This document shows, piece after piece, positions 8,438 through 16,725 of a stretch of 64,000 nucleotides of DNA. Position numbers and translations under genes: made by a program. Every line of letters starts with the position of its first letter. The stretch's first letter is position 1. The notes beneath the pieces are model-generated. The model saw nothing but the letters and a program-made list of their open reading frames with translations. It was not told the DNA's origin and did not search any database. The stretch lies in IMG/VR virus record IMGVR_UViG_3300042261_001452, positions 1 to 64,000 of that record; one strand, written 5' to 3'. The DNA is from a virus.

Positions 8438-8767
8438 TTAGTCTCCTAGATTTTTTAATAAATCAATAGTTTTATCAACATCTTCTGTTTTCTTAGTAAT
8501 CTCTTCCATGTTTCCTAAATCGTTAAAATTAGATTCTTTATTTCCTCTTTGAACTATCATTCTTTCTGAAAGCTTACTCATAACCTTTTCATTGTCATCT
8601 TGTAATCTTGCTTCTACTTTCTTTTCTTCCTCCTTCTTCATATATTTTGATAACTCTTCTGCAAGTTGTTTAACATCAAGAGGTTGTGACGAAGTGGCAG
8701 GGGCAGGAGGTGGAGCATTATCTGTTACAAACTTTACAATATCTCTATTTTTAGTATAATCACCCAT
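8438..8767 (-). CDS. Small coiled-coil protein next to actin-like gene
   Basis: 109 aa from the ATG at 8767 (MGDYTKNRDIVKFV). This start overlaps the stop of the upstream zinc-ribbon gene (TAATG) and has GGGAG six bases upstream; a longer frame starting at 8824 lacks this. There is a proline-rich hinge at about 20-32 (APPPAPATSSQP), then a charged helix. The gene directly precedes the actin-like gene by 16 bases, the position where actin-operon adaptor or regulator proteins are often encoded. A partner role is inference. Confidence 0.6.
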   Translation of the reverse strand: MGDYTKNRDIVKFVTDNAPPPAPATSSQPLDVKQLAEELSKYMKKEEEKKVEARLQDDNEKVMSKLSERMIVQRGNKESNFNDLGNMEEITKKTEDVDKTIDLLKNLGD

Positions 8768-8976
8768 TAATATCTCCCAATAGCTGGCAATGGCAATGGA
8801 CTTTGTTGTTGTTTTTTCTGCCAATTCTTAAAATCTATAATATTTTCATGTTTACAAGATTTATTATGACATAGAAAAACAATTTTTTGTTCTAGAAAAT
8901 CTATCTCTAGCATTAGCTCATCTTCAGCATTCATAAAAATTTGTCTGCATTTTTCACATCTTAATGCCATTTTCAT
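8767..8976 (-). CDS. Zinc-ribbon small protein (69 aa)
   Basis: A CEKC knuckle near the start (residues 7-10) and a second C..C pair (LCHNKSCKH) separated by an acidic strand suggest a single zinc ribbon. Start at 8976 with GGGAG 9 bases upstream; an ATG two codons later is an alternative. First gene of the transcript that goes on to the 109-aa protein and the actin-like ATPase. It could be a DNA-binding regulator of that small operon, which is only a guess. Confidence 0.6.
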   Translation of the reverse strand: MKMALRCEKCRQIFMNAEDELMLEIDFLEQKIVFLCHNKSCKHENIIDFKNWQKKQQQSPLPLPAIGRY

Positions 8977-9001
8977 ATTTCATTCTCCCGTCAATATAAT
9001 C

Positions 9002-9010
9002 ATTATACAA
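9002..9010 (-). promoter_or_regulatory. Promoter TTGTATAAT of zinc-ribbon/actin operon
   Basis: The minus strand reads TTTTTTGTATAATG. It directly follows the terminator hairpin at 9013-9046, and predicted transcription would begin about 19 bases before the ATG at 8976. No good -35 is visible. Confidence 0.55.
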
Positions 9011-9012
9011 AA

Positions 9013-9046
9013 AATAAGCCTAAAATAATATTATTTTAGGCTTATT
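9013..9046 (-). terminator. Rho-independent terminator after 489-aa gene
   Basis: AATAAGCCTAAAATAA / TTATTTTAGGCTTATT, a stem of up to 16 bp, followed on the minus strand by a T run that merges into the next promoter. Confidence 0.8.
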
Positions 9047-9071
9047 AAAATAGAATAATATTGTCTATATT

Positions 9072-10541
9072 TTATAGTTTTTTGCCAATTCTTATTATTT
9101 TAAAAGTTTTAGAAGATGCCTCTTGTAATACTTTTCCAAATGTTGCTTCTGGACTATGTGCTGCTGGTGCTGGCCTTGGCTTTAGACGCTTTACTCCCTG
9201 TGGTATTGGCCCTGAAGTTGCTGGAACTGGCGTTGCAGATGGAGTTTTGATCTCTGTTTCTGGAATTGCTTTTCCAAATGTTGCTTCTGGACTATGTGCC
9301 GCTGGAACTGGCGTTGGAGGTGAAGCTTCTGGAATTGTCCCTGGAATTTTCTCATTACTAACTTCTGTACTTGGATCTAATACCTTAGATTTCTCTTCTG
9401 TACTTGGATTTAATACCTTATATCTCTCTTCTACCTTACTGGTAAATTCTTTTAATAATTGTGGATTTCTTTTAATATATTGTATAAGAGTCTGAATATT
9501 TTGTGGCAACACAGTAGACTGTGCATATCTCTTATTTTCTGAGACTTTTGAAGATGCTGTACTTAACTTTAATTGCCTTAACACCTCATTTACTATTTCA
9601 GGAGTCCATTTTTCAATCCCAATATTATTCATCTGTTGTGTCGCAAGCTTCTTCTGCTCTGGAGTAAGATCTTGTTCTGGACGAACTTTTGCAGGCGCTC
9701 CATACTGCTGAGCTAAGTCTGCCTGTTGTTTCTTAGCAATTTCTGCAATAGCAGGAACTGCCTTATAAACTGTTATAACAGATTGATATAAATCATTCAA
9801 ACTATTGGCATATGCTCCTTGAAACTCTTCTGGTAAAGTTTTAACCATTTTTGAAACATCATCATAACTTACTTCCTTCTCAGGGTCTAATAAAGCGATT
9901 TGTTGTAAGGCTTTATAGGCAGTATTAAAACTTCCTCTTTGTCCCTCTAGTTTCTCTTTCTTTTCTAATCGCTCTTTCTTTTCCTGTTCTTTTAATGGAG
10001 TAGCAACTTGTTGACTAAAAGGATCTTTATTGAGTTTTTGCTTTATCCAATCTGTTATTCCAGCTTCTTTCATAATAGAAATATCTTCATTGGTAAATCT
10101 ATCATCTATTGCATGTTTAGCACAAACAATAAGCTTTTTAGAAATTTCTGACTTGCCTTGTTCATCCATTGCAGATGACATCTTTATTAACTCTTTCACA
10201 AGATTGGCTGCTTTCTCATTCATTTTAACATCCCTCCATTCCAATACCTTATATCTAGGTGGTAATCCTTTTAAAGATTGAAATCTTACTTTATATTCAC
10301 TATTTTTATTCCCATAAATATTCAATAAACGCATGAGTTCTCCTATTTCTCCTACAATATTTCTTATGGAGACAGGATCATCAGCCAATTTATCAAGCTC
10401 TTCTGTAACTGGTAAATTCTTTATTCTAAATTGTATCTGTGGCAATGCTTCTTGTTCTACAAAAGAAAACCCTGACATTCTTAATCCATGAATAATAGAT
10501 TTAAGTTCTTCAAGAGTTAGGTTTTGATTAAACTCTGTCAT
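9072..10541 (-). CDS. Large unknown helical protein with repetitive proline-rich C-terminus
   Basis: 489 aa. Residues 1-350 are charged helices without a recognised fold. The last 120 residues are low-complexity P/A/T/E sequence with internal repeats: KVLNPSTE/KVLDPSTE, and PAAHSPEATFGK twice (DNA copies at 9131-9161 and 9269-9299 are identical over 31 bases). The gene follows the 135-aa gene with no gap, and a terminator comes after it. A flexible virion-associated or internal head protein is possible from the context. Confidence 0.6.
   Translation of the reverse strand: MTEFNQNLTLEELKSIIHGLRMSGFSFVEQEALPQIQFRIKNLPVTEELDKLADDPVSIRNIVGEIGELMRLLNIYGNKNSEYKVRFQSLKGLPPRYKVLEWRDVKMNEKAANLVKELIKMSSAMDEQGKSEISKKLIVCAKHAIDDRFTNEDISIMKEAGITDWIKQKLNKDPFSQQVATPLKEQEKKERLEKKEKLEGQRGSFNTAYKALQQIALLDPEKEVSYDDVSKMVKTLPEEFQGAYANSLNDLYQSVITVYKAVPAIAEIAKKQQADLAQQYGAPAKVRPEQDLTPEQKKLATQQMNNIGIEKWTPEIVNEVLRQLKLSTASSKVSENKRYAQSTVLPQNIQTLIQYIKRNPQLLKEFTSKVEERYKVLNPSTEEKSKVLDPSTEVSNEKIPGTIPEASPPTPVPAAHSPEATFGKAIPETEIKTPSATPVPATSGPIPQGVKRLKPRPAPAAHSPEATFGKVLQEASSKTFKIIRIGKKL
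9131..9299 (-). repeat. 31-bp perfect direct repeat inside the 489-aa gene
   Basis: Copies at 9131-9161 and 9269-9299 encode the repeated PAAHSPEATFGK segment. Identity at DNA level suggests a recent duplication or recombination. Confidence 0.85.
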
Positions 10542-10949
10542 TTATTTCCCTAAAAAGAAACTCTGAGGAATTCCCGGAGCTTTTGGAGCTTGTACTTCTT
10601 CCTTCTTCTCGACCTTAATAGGTTTTTCCATTGGCTCTACTGATTCCATTTGTCCTGCTGGCTCTTCCTTTCTTCTAATAGTATTTACTTCAGAAGTTAA
10701 TCCACCAGCTACAATATCAAGTAATTTCTTGGAATTCTCTCTTAAAGTAGTATTTAAAGCCTCTATCGCCTCCCTATTTTCAGCAATATCTTGTGCTTCG
10801 GCTGCTGCTTCTACCTTTTCCATGAAGTTTCTAATCTCTTGTATAAGCCCAAGAATAGAATTAATACCATCACCTTTCTTAGTCTTTTTCTTTTCTTCTT
10901 CAGCGCAAATTAAGATCTTATCTCTGCTAAAAAAATCTACTTTACCCAT
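10542..10949 (-). CDS. Small coiled-coil protein (135 aa)
   Basis: Begins MGKVDFFSRDKILICAEEEKKK and continues as a charged helix (residues 25-80), with a P/K/E-rich end and a final IPQSFFLGK. No family recognised. It is placed immediately before the 489-aa gene (adjacent stop and start), so the two are co-translated and may act together. Ribosome site AGGAGAT is present. Confidence 0.55.
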   Translation of the reverse strand: MGKVDFFSRDKILICAEEEKKKTKKGDGINSILGLIQEIRNFMEKVEAAAEAQDIAENREAIEALNTTLRENSKKLLDIVAGGLTSEVNTIRRKEEPAGQMESVEPMEKPIKVEKKEEVQAPKAPGIPQSFFLGK

Positions 10950-11009
10950 AACTATCTCCTATTATTAGTGTATTCTATTCTTTATTCTAAATATATGAAT
11001 AAATTCCTT

Positions 11010-12332
11010 TCACTTATTCCAATAAGCATCTTGTATTTGTTCCAGCAACATGTCTTTTTTATCTTTTTCTTTCTTGTCTTTTTTTTTCTGTTTTTCTAAG
11101 TTCTGTTCAAACTTATCTATATCATATTCAGGATAAAAAGATGAGACTTCCCTTAACCAAGGATGTTTCTTATAAAATATAGCTCTAGCTTGTGACTCTG
11201 TTTTTGCATATACCCATTCACCAATTAATCTCTCTATTGGCTCAAATTGATCAAAATTATTTAATCTAACTGCCATATAGGGATATTTTAAGGGTTTATT
11301 GTCCTCTTTCATCTTATTTTTAACCCAATCATATCCCGAACTGGTTTTATACCAATTATTAGATTTTGCCTCAACTTCGATACTGGGAGTTGAAGGAATA
11401 GAAGTTAAAAGATCTGGAAATGCTTGTTTTGCTCGTCCTAATGTAGTTCCATGCCAAACAGTATTTGAATCATCTATCTCCATCCCCGGCAAATTCATCT
11501 GCTTGTCTTCATATATTTTATTCATATTTAGCCAACTATGATACATGATACTTTCAGCAGAAATAATTAATCTTCCATCCTCGTCAACGATTTCTCCTTT
11601 ATCATTCTTTTGCCATCCTTCCTCTTCTATCTCTTCATCACTCATTTCCCAAGGATCTTTTCCCATATCTTCATCAATCTTCACAAAAGGAATTAAATAG
11701 ATCGCCTTGACTCTTCCACTTATTATTGGATGCATAACTCTAAATTGTCCAATAACCGCAATTTTTAAATCTTCTGGTATGTTTCCAGCAATTAAAGACT
11801 GAACTATCTGTAAAATTCTATCCTGATTCTCACGCAAATAATTGCTTATTGCTACTGGAGGAATGGTTTGGTGTTCTTGGATTAAATCCGTTCCATCTGT
11901 TTGCCAACCCATATTATCATCTTCTAAATCATTAAATATTAAATCTATTTTTTCTTTATCTTCAATATTTAAATTAAGAATATTTTGTAATTCTGTCTTT
12001 TTATCTATTAAATAATATTTTAAACTTTCATCTGCTTCTGCATCAACATCTGCTTTCATTGGTAAATCTTGTTTATAAATTTCAATTAATACTGGAGGAT
12101 CATCTTTAGTTGCCTTATTTTCAGCATATAAAGCAGCTAACTCAGGAGTAAATGCAAAGTGAACTCCTGAATATTTCTCCTCTAATTCTTTTTGATTTTG
12201 CCTTTGATGAACTTTACCATATGGAGTCCATGCGATATCTTGATGCTGTCTTAATCTAGCAGGATTTAATTCATTCTCCCATGCTCTAGGATCAAGAGCT
12301 TTCGTAACTTTATATAAATTAAACTTACTCAT
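11010..12332 (-). CDS. Unknown protein with ADP-ribosyltransferase-like segments
   Basis: 440 aa. The N-terminal part has VHFAFTPELAALYAENKA followed by PPVLIEIY, which looks like the 'feature/active strand' pattern of some ART-fold phage proteins. A second segment reads NTVWHGTTLGRAKQAFPDLLT. The family call is weak. At about residue 322 it carries SNNWYKTSSGYDW, one copy of the recurrent WYK tag of this window, marking the start of a third module (residues 322-400). The C-terminus is a lysine/aspartate-rich helix. It overlaps the upstream 362-aa gene by 4 bases (ATGA). Alternatively it is a purely structural protein. Confidence 0.45.
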   Translation of the reverse strand: MSKFNLYKVTKALDPRAWENELNPARLRQHQDIAWTPYGKVHQRQNQKELEEKYSGVHFAFTPELAALYAENKATKDDPPVLIEIYKQDLPMKADVDAEADESLKYYLIDKKTELQNILNLNIEDKEKIDLIFNDLEDDNMGWQTDGTDLIQEHQTIPPVAISNYLRENQDRILQIVQSLIAGNIPEDLKIAVIGQFRVMHPIISGRVKAIYLIPFVKIDEDMGKDPWEMSDEEIEEEGWQKNDKGEIVDEDGRLIISAESIMYHSWLNMNKIYEDKQMNLPGMEIDDSNTVWHGTTLGRAKQAFPDLLTSIPSTPSIEVEAKSNNWYKTSSGYDWVKNKMKEDNKPLKYPYMAVRLNNFDQFEPIERLIGEWVYAKTESQARAIFYKKHPWLREVSSFYPEYDIDKFEQNLEKQKKKDKKEKDKKDMLLEQIQDAYWNK

Positions 12333-13417
12333 AATGCTAACATCTTTTTTAAGTCTTCTATTTCCTCATCTAATTGATCCATAAGTATCCAATTTACCTT
12401 TTCGTTCCTTAATAGCTTTTCTATTATTGAGGCATTATTTTGATATAACTGAATATCTTCTGGAAGCCAATTGTGATATCCTTTTTTAATTTTTTCTACA
12501 AAAGCTTCAATATTATTCTTTTCAGTTCTAGACATTCCTTTTTTTACAGCAGTTTTATACCAATTATTAGAAGAAGCAAATTCAAACAAATCTTCTAGTG
12601 TTATTTTTTTACCACATTCAGGATATATTTCGTAATCATCTAGAGAAACTATATCAAGACAAATATCTCCATGACTATGAACATACCTCTTATAAAGGCG
12701 ATGTACTATTTCTATGTTTTTTCTTAATGCCTCTTTAGTACATTGAATTGAAAAGACATTATTCCAAGTTGAAAATCTAATAGCTCCAAATTTAAAGGCT
12801 ATTCTGTATAGTTCTAAGTCATGCATGCTCATATTGGACAAATTCTTCTTAAATTCTTCAGATACTCCAAACTGTCCAATATTTTCATAGACATATTCAG
12901 AGTGTAACATTAAACCTAGCAATTCTACTCTTCCATCTGGCATTATCCAACCATTGGCGGGATAATTTTTAGCTACTTTTATTATGTTTTTATTAGAGGC
13001 AAATTCAAATATCTCATCTAGGCTATTAAATCTTTCAGATCTATTAGAGGTAGCATTTTCAACTATAATTAATGCTCCTTTTGGGGCTGATTCATTATAA
13101 ATTTTCTGAATAGTATTAAAATGATTATATATTGCTTCTAAATTCCCTTGAATGGCAAAAAAGTTATGCATTAGCATTTTTAATATACTAACTCTGACTG
13201 CTCCTTTATCAAAAGCTAATTTACAAATATCTTTTGCTTGAGAAGCTTCTTCTTTATCTATATTAAAATCTTTAAGTTGTTTAATAACAAAAGAAGAATG
13301 AGAGCATCCTCCTAAATTTATTACCTTTCCATTTGGCATTATCCAAAAGCCTAAAGAAATTATATCAAGATTAGCTTTCTTGGATATAGTATTCTTATTT
13401 AATTTGAAAATTCTCAT
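12329..13417 (-). CDS. Protein with two tandem 'W-I-x-P-x-G' domains
   Basis: 362 aa. Two related domains of about 120 residues are visible. Each opens with GFWIMPNGKVINLGG or GWIMPDGRVELLG, has an H-S pair soon after, and ends with AFDKGAVRVS or AFKFGAIRFS and a closing strand (FFAIQ, VFSIQ). A linker with NNWYKTAVKKGMS (about residue 279) leads to a helical C-terminus. A third copy of the domain occurs in the 214-aa gene at 25385-26029. The family is not named here. The gene opens with MRIFKLNKNTISKKA, the KIFK-type start seen in several genes of the window. Confidence 0.55.
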   Translation of the reverse strand: MRIFKLNKNTISKKANLDIISLGFWIMPNGKVINLGGCSHSSFVIKQLKDFNIDKEEASQAKDICKLAFDKGAVRVSILKMLMHNFFAIQGNLEAIYNHFNTIQKIYNESAPKGALIIVENATSNRSERFNSLDEIFEFASNKNIIKVAKNYPANGWIMPDGRVELLGLMLHSEYVYENIGQFGVSEEFKKNLSNMSMHDLELYRIAFKFGAIRFSTWNNVFSIQCTKEALRKNIEIVHRLYKRYVHSHGDICLDIVSLDDYEIYPECGKKITLEDLFEFASSNNWYKTAVKKGMSRTEKNNIEAFVEKIKKGYHNWLPEDIQLYQNNASIIEKLLRNEKVNWILMDQLDEEIEDLKKMLAL

Positions 13418-13495
13418 CTTTATTTATTCAACAAAAACCAATTTGCCCCCTGTTTTATACGCCTAGATCTTTATGAAATATTTTAAAAATAATTT

Positions 13496-13523
13496 TTGAA
13501 ATATTTTTATTTCATGGTATAAT
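13496..13523 (+). promoter_or_regulatory. Sigma70-type promoter of the homing endonuclease gene
   Basis: TTGAAA at 13496-13501, 16-base spacer, TATAAT at 13518-13523 with an extended -10 (TGG before it). Ribosome site AAGGAG at 13552-13557 precedes the ATG at 13564. It is the best consensus promoter of the window and serves only this plus-strand gene. Confidence 0.8.
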
Positions 13524-13563
13524 ATACTCAGGTCGAACCAAAATATAAAAAAAGGAGCAAAAA

Positions 13564-14748
13564 ATGAAAGAGATATCAAAAGAAACAATAGAAAAAATAT
13601 CACAAACCAAATTAGAATCAAATAGAAAAGAAACATTATTTAATATAATTAAAAATGATATCCCAAAACAAGTAGATAATAATCTGGCTATACCTTCTCA
13701 CAGAACACGTCAACATATATCTTTTGATGAGTTTAAAACTCTTATACAAGAAGGAAAAACCTTCAAAGAGCTATGTCAAACATATTCAAAACATCTAATG
13801 TTATTTTATAATTATCTATCAAGAGGACAAGTATCAATAAGCAAAGAACAATTTGAAGAACAATATAATAAAGGAATCTCTCTTGATGAAATAGCAAGAT
13901 CAAGTAATACACCAAGAGAACATATTACTTATCTTAGAGAATATTATGGAATTAAAAGAAAGGGAGCCAATTTTATTAAAAGACTACAAAAAGAAGTTCC
14001 CTTAAGCCAAGAAGCAAAAGATATTATTATTGGATCTATATTGGGAGATGGATGTATTACTCCTTTAGGATATTTCTCTGAAAAACATTCTGAAAAACAA
14101 GTAGAATATCTTGAATGGAAGGCTGAGTTTTTAAAGCCAATTTTAACATCTAAATCATTTTCTTGCTATAAAGAGTTTGATAAGAGATATGGAAATGGAT
14201 CAATGAATTATTCCTTTTGTCTAAGAACAATTGCACATAGTTTTCTTTATGAAATAAGAGAAAAATTCTATAAGGAAATAAATAATGAATGGGTTAAGAT
14301 AATCCCAGAAGATATTGGAAGTATAATAAATGAAAGAATTTTAGCCATATGGTTTATGGATGATGGGCATACAGATTGGGGATATAGAAATGGAGAAAAA
14401 GAATATGAAAATCAACTACCACAATGCAAAATATCTTCTGAATCTTTTTCTCTAGAAGACAATATCAAACTTCAAAAAGTACTTGCTGAAAAATATTCTA
14501 TAAATTCCAACATTCGTTTTAGAGATACAAAAAACTTTCAAAAGCCATATTTGAGGATAGATTGTAAAACTTCCCCTTTATTTATGGAAATTATAAAAAA
14601 ATTCATCACACCCGAACTCTTATATAAAATAGACGAAAAAGAATATATTGATCACAAAAAAAGAATATATGATAAAGAAAAAATAACTAATTTATTTATG
14701 GAAAAACATGGCATTTCTCAAATAAAAGAATATGGAAAAGATGCATAA
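13564..14748 (+). CDS. Free-standing LAGLIDADG homing endonuclease
   Basis: 394 aa. Residues 50-135 carry two helix-turn-helix-like segments (FKELCQTYSKHLMLFYNYL; ISLDEIARSSNTPREHITYL). The endonuclease core follows, with the two helix motifs IIIGSILGDGC (154-164) and RILAIWFMDDGH (about 256-267); both acidic residues are kept, so it should be active. It lies on the plus strand between minus-strand virion genes, with its own consensus promoter, ribosome site and no intron or intein around it. It is a selfish gene that would cut phage genomes lacking it. The exact target site is not visible here. Confidence 0.88.
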   Translation: MKEISKETIEKISQTKLESNRKETLFNIIKNDIPKQVDNNLAIPSHRTRQHISFDEFKTLIQEGKTFKELCQTYSKHLMLFYNYLSRGQVSISKEQFEEQYNKGISLDEIARSSNTPREHITYLREYYGIKRKGANFIKRLQKEVPLSQEAKDIIIGSILGDGCITPLGYFSEKHSEKQVEYLEWKAEFLKPILTSKSFSCYKEFDKRYGNGSMNYSFCLRTIAHSFLYEIREKFYKEINNEWVKIIPEDIGSIINERILAIWFMDDGHTDWGYRNGEKEYENQLPQCKISSESFSLEDNIKLQKVLAEKYSINSNIRFRDTKNFQKPYLRIDCKTSPLFMEIIKKFITPELLYKIDEKEYIDHKKRIYDKEKITNLFMEKHGISQIKEYGKDA

Positions 14749-14767
14749 ATCGTTGATAATCAACTAG

Positions 14768-16255
14768 TTACCCCTTGTATAAGTACCTAAACCAGCGCGA
14801 GCGGCCCCCAGGAAGTGAATACTCTGGACTAATAAATGCGACCATACCGGGTAATTTTCTAGTCTTAGTATTTTTAGCTTGTTCAGCAAACAAATCATTA
14901 TAAGTCTTATATAGATCTTGCCATATGGCATAGGCTTTATCAGCTTCTTCTGGTCTACCATAGATAATTCTTCTTTCTTGGAAAGACCAACCGAAAATTA
15001 ATCTTCTCATGGCGGTTGCAGCAGCATATAATATTATTGGACCCCACCAAGCTCTAGGACAAGAACTTAATGTTGAATATGTCTCACTTGCCGGAGGTAA
15101 ACCATTCATCATATTTAGTCCTAACTGTAAGAATGACAATAATTCCTGTTTGCTAAAATATGAGAACGAATATGACACATTGGGAACATCTTCTGGAGAT
15201 AATAATCTATCGAAATATAATTTCCCATCATAATCGGCATGCCATCCGTCATCAATAATTCTTTTTCCTAGTCTTACTATTGGACTTGGATCTTGACGCC
15301 AATTTCCATAGGCAAAACCAAAGACTGTTGACATTCTAGATACTTTTTTTGCAACACTTATAAATTTTATAGCCTTAGATGACTCACTATTGCCCTTAAA
15401 AAATACTAATGTTCCTGAATCTGGAGGATCACTTATTCCAACACAAGTTAATATTGTTTGTTCTTGATAAGGTGTTGTAGTTGTAGTAGTAAATTCTTCT
15501 GATGAAGTAGAGGCATTTAGGGTAGAGCTACTTGAACTACTTGAAGAGGATTGATATTCGGTAGAAAGAGAAGAATCGCTTGAAGTACTTGAAGAGGATT
15601 GATATTCGGTAGAAGTGGATGATCCTGAATTTGAAGAGATGGAGGATTCCTCTGAGGAACTAGATTCAATAGTTGAAGTAATGGTTTGGAAGACAGTAAA
15701 TCTTTTACTATTTACTACAAATATATCCCCTTCTGAGGCATTATAATAGTTATAAGTATCTAGGGTAAAATAGTAATAATTTTCCATTGCCTTTGGACGA
15801 TTTTCTTGTTGTATTCTATGTCCTTGTTCAAAATATACTGGAATATGTTGAGCTTCATAGATAAAGTCATTTTCTAGGTCATTAAGTAATTGTGCTGCGG
15901 CAGCAGAGGTTTTGCAATCTATTCCTTTGCTTAAGAAATTAATATATGATTCTAAGCTTCTGACTGTAATGATCATTGTCATTTCAGAAGCTCCAGAACT
16001 ATTATCCCATTGATAAGTCCATCTATCGTAATAATTCCCTAATGGCAAATTAGCAGGAACAAACCAGTCCACATAAAATATTCCGGGTTGTTCCATAACT
16101 GCATTAAGGGCGCATATTACAGTGACTCCATCTCTATCTAATATTTCCACCATTGGCTGTCCAATAGGATTAGATAAGATGCCATCTTTATTGAAGTGGC
16201 AATATAATCTTGCTATTTCATTTTGTAATGCAGTTGTTCTGGTTTGAATTGACAT
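14768..16255 (-). CDS. Serine-rich virion protein (495 aa)
   Basis: The N-terminal 190 residues look like a beta domain (VEILDRDGVTVICALN..., FYVDWFVPANLPLGNYYDRW). About 60 residues of S/T/E follow, with a repeated STEYQSSSS unit, then a globular C-terminal domain ending EYSLPGGRSRWFRYLYKG. The phrase LPLGNYYDRWTY with a preceding 'PGIFYVDW' resembles domains seen in phage structural proteins, where a ligand-like strand is presented. The stop faces the stop of the homing endonuclease gene 19 bases away. Possible fibre, decoration or neck-associated protein; the exact role is unknown. Confidence 0.6.
   Translation of the reverse strand: MSIQTRTTALQNEIARLYCHFNKDGILSNPIGQPMVEILDRDGVTVICALNAVMEQPGIFYVDWFVPANLPLGNYYDRWTYQWDNSSGASEMTMIITVRSLESYINFLSKGIDCKTSAAAAQLLNDLENDFIYEAQHIPVYFEQGHRIQQENRPKAMENYYYFTLDTYNYYNASEGDIFVVNSKRFTVFQTITSTIESSSSEESSISSNSGSSTSTEYQSSSSTSSDSSLSTEYQSSSSSSSSSTLNASTSSEEFTTTTTTPYQEQTILTCVGISDPPDSGTLVFFKGNSESSKAIKFISVAKKVSRMSTVFGFAYGNWRQDPSPIVRLGKRIIDDGWHADYDGKLYFDRLLSPEDVPNVSYSFSYFSKQELLSFLQLGLNMMNGLPPASETYSTLSSCPRAWWGPIILYAAATAMRRLIFGWSFQERRIIYGRPEEADKAYAIWQDLYKTYNDLFAEQAKNTKTRKLPGMVAFISPEYSLPGGRSRWFRYLYKG
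15538..15614 (-). repeat. 29-bp direct repeat coding STEYQSSSS units
   Basis: Identical copies at 15538-15566 and 15586-15614, 48 bases apart, inside the serine-rich linker. Confidence 0.85.
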
Positions 16256-16258
16256 AAT

Positions 16259-16483
16259 TTATCTTTTTATAAAATATCTATCGGCAGAGATTCCATTGAG
16301 CTCTTCAGATTCAACGATAATTGTTCCATCTCCTTCTAGAATTGAAAGAACATCTGCAACGAAATCGATATTATATTTCCCTTTTAGATTTTTAATTAAA
16401 TCATCTGCTGGCAGTCCATATCTTGCCATACTTACTAATTCAACAACATTTTCCTTTAAGATATTAATTTGTTCGTTATCCAT
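16259..16483 (-). CDS. Small helical protein (74 aa)
   Basis: MDNEQINILKENVVELVSMARYGLPADDLIKNLKGKYN... ends in a strand pair (TIIVESEELNGISADRYFIKR). The layout of helices followed by a hairpin is like a small winged helix, but no family can be named. It lies 3 bases before the 495-aa gene and directly after the 74-aa KLSKAQW gene, so it is co-transcribed with virion genes. Confidence 0.55.
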   Translation of the reverse strand: MDNEQINILKENVVELVSMARYGLPADDLIKNLKGKYNIDFVADVLSILEGDGTIIVESEELNGISADRYFIKR

Positions 16484-16486
16484 GTA

Positions 16487-16711
16487 TTAATCCTTCTTTT
16501 TTCTCCAATCTGTTGTTCCTTTTACTTTATCAACAATAGAAGCGCAATATGCTCCGGGATTATCTTTATCTTTATTTTTTTCGATACATTCATCTATAAA
16601 GCCATGTTTTTTTGGAGAATGCTTATATTTTTTCTTTTTAGCTTCTGTATTTAGCCAACCAGTTTTTGATCCAATTAATTCCCACTGGGCTTTTGATAAT
16701 TTAATTCTCAT
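16487..16711 (-). CDS. Small basic protein with LSKAQWxxIGxKTGW start motif
   Basis: 74 aa. It opens MRIKLSKAQWELIGSKTGW, the motif shared with genes at 28032 and 24311 and with an internal segment of the 218-aa gene next door. The second half (GFIDECIEKNKDKDNPGAYCASIVDKVKGTTDWR) has two cysteines and a 'NPGAYCASI' pattern found in short phage proteins of unknown role. It could bind nucleic acid, being highly basic (KKKKYKHSPKKHG). Function unknown. Confidence 0.55.
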   Translation of the reverse strand: MRIKLSKAQWELIGSKTGWLNTEAKKKKYKHSPKKHGFIDECIEKNKDKDNPGAYCASIVDKVKGTTDWRKKKD

Positions 16712-16725
16712 CTCTGATCTCTTTT

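Noticed and set aside
9061-9495. 144-aa plus-strand frame with repeated NVASGLCAAG
   Set aside because: Opposite strand of the repetitive C-terminus of the 489-aa gene; its repeats are those of that gene.
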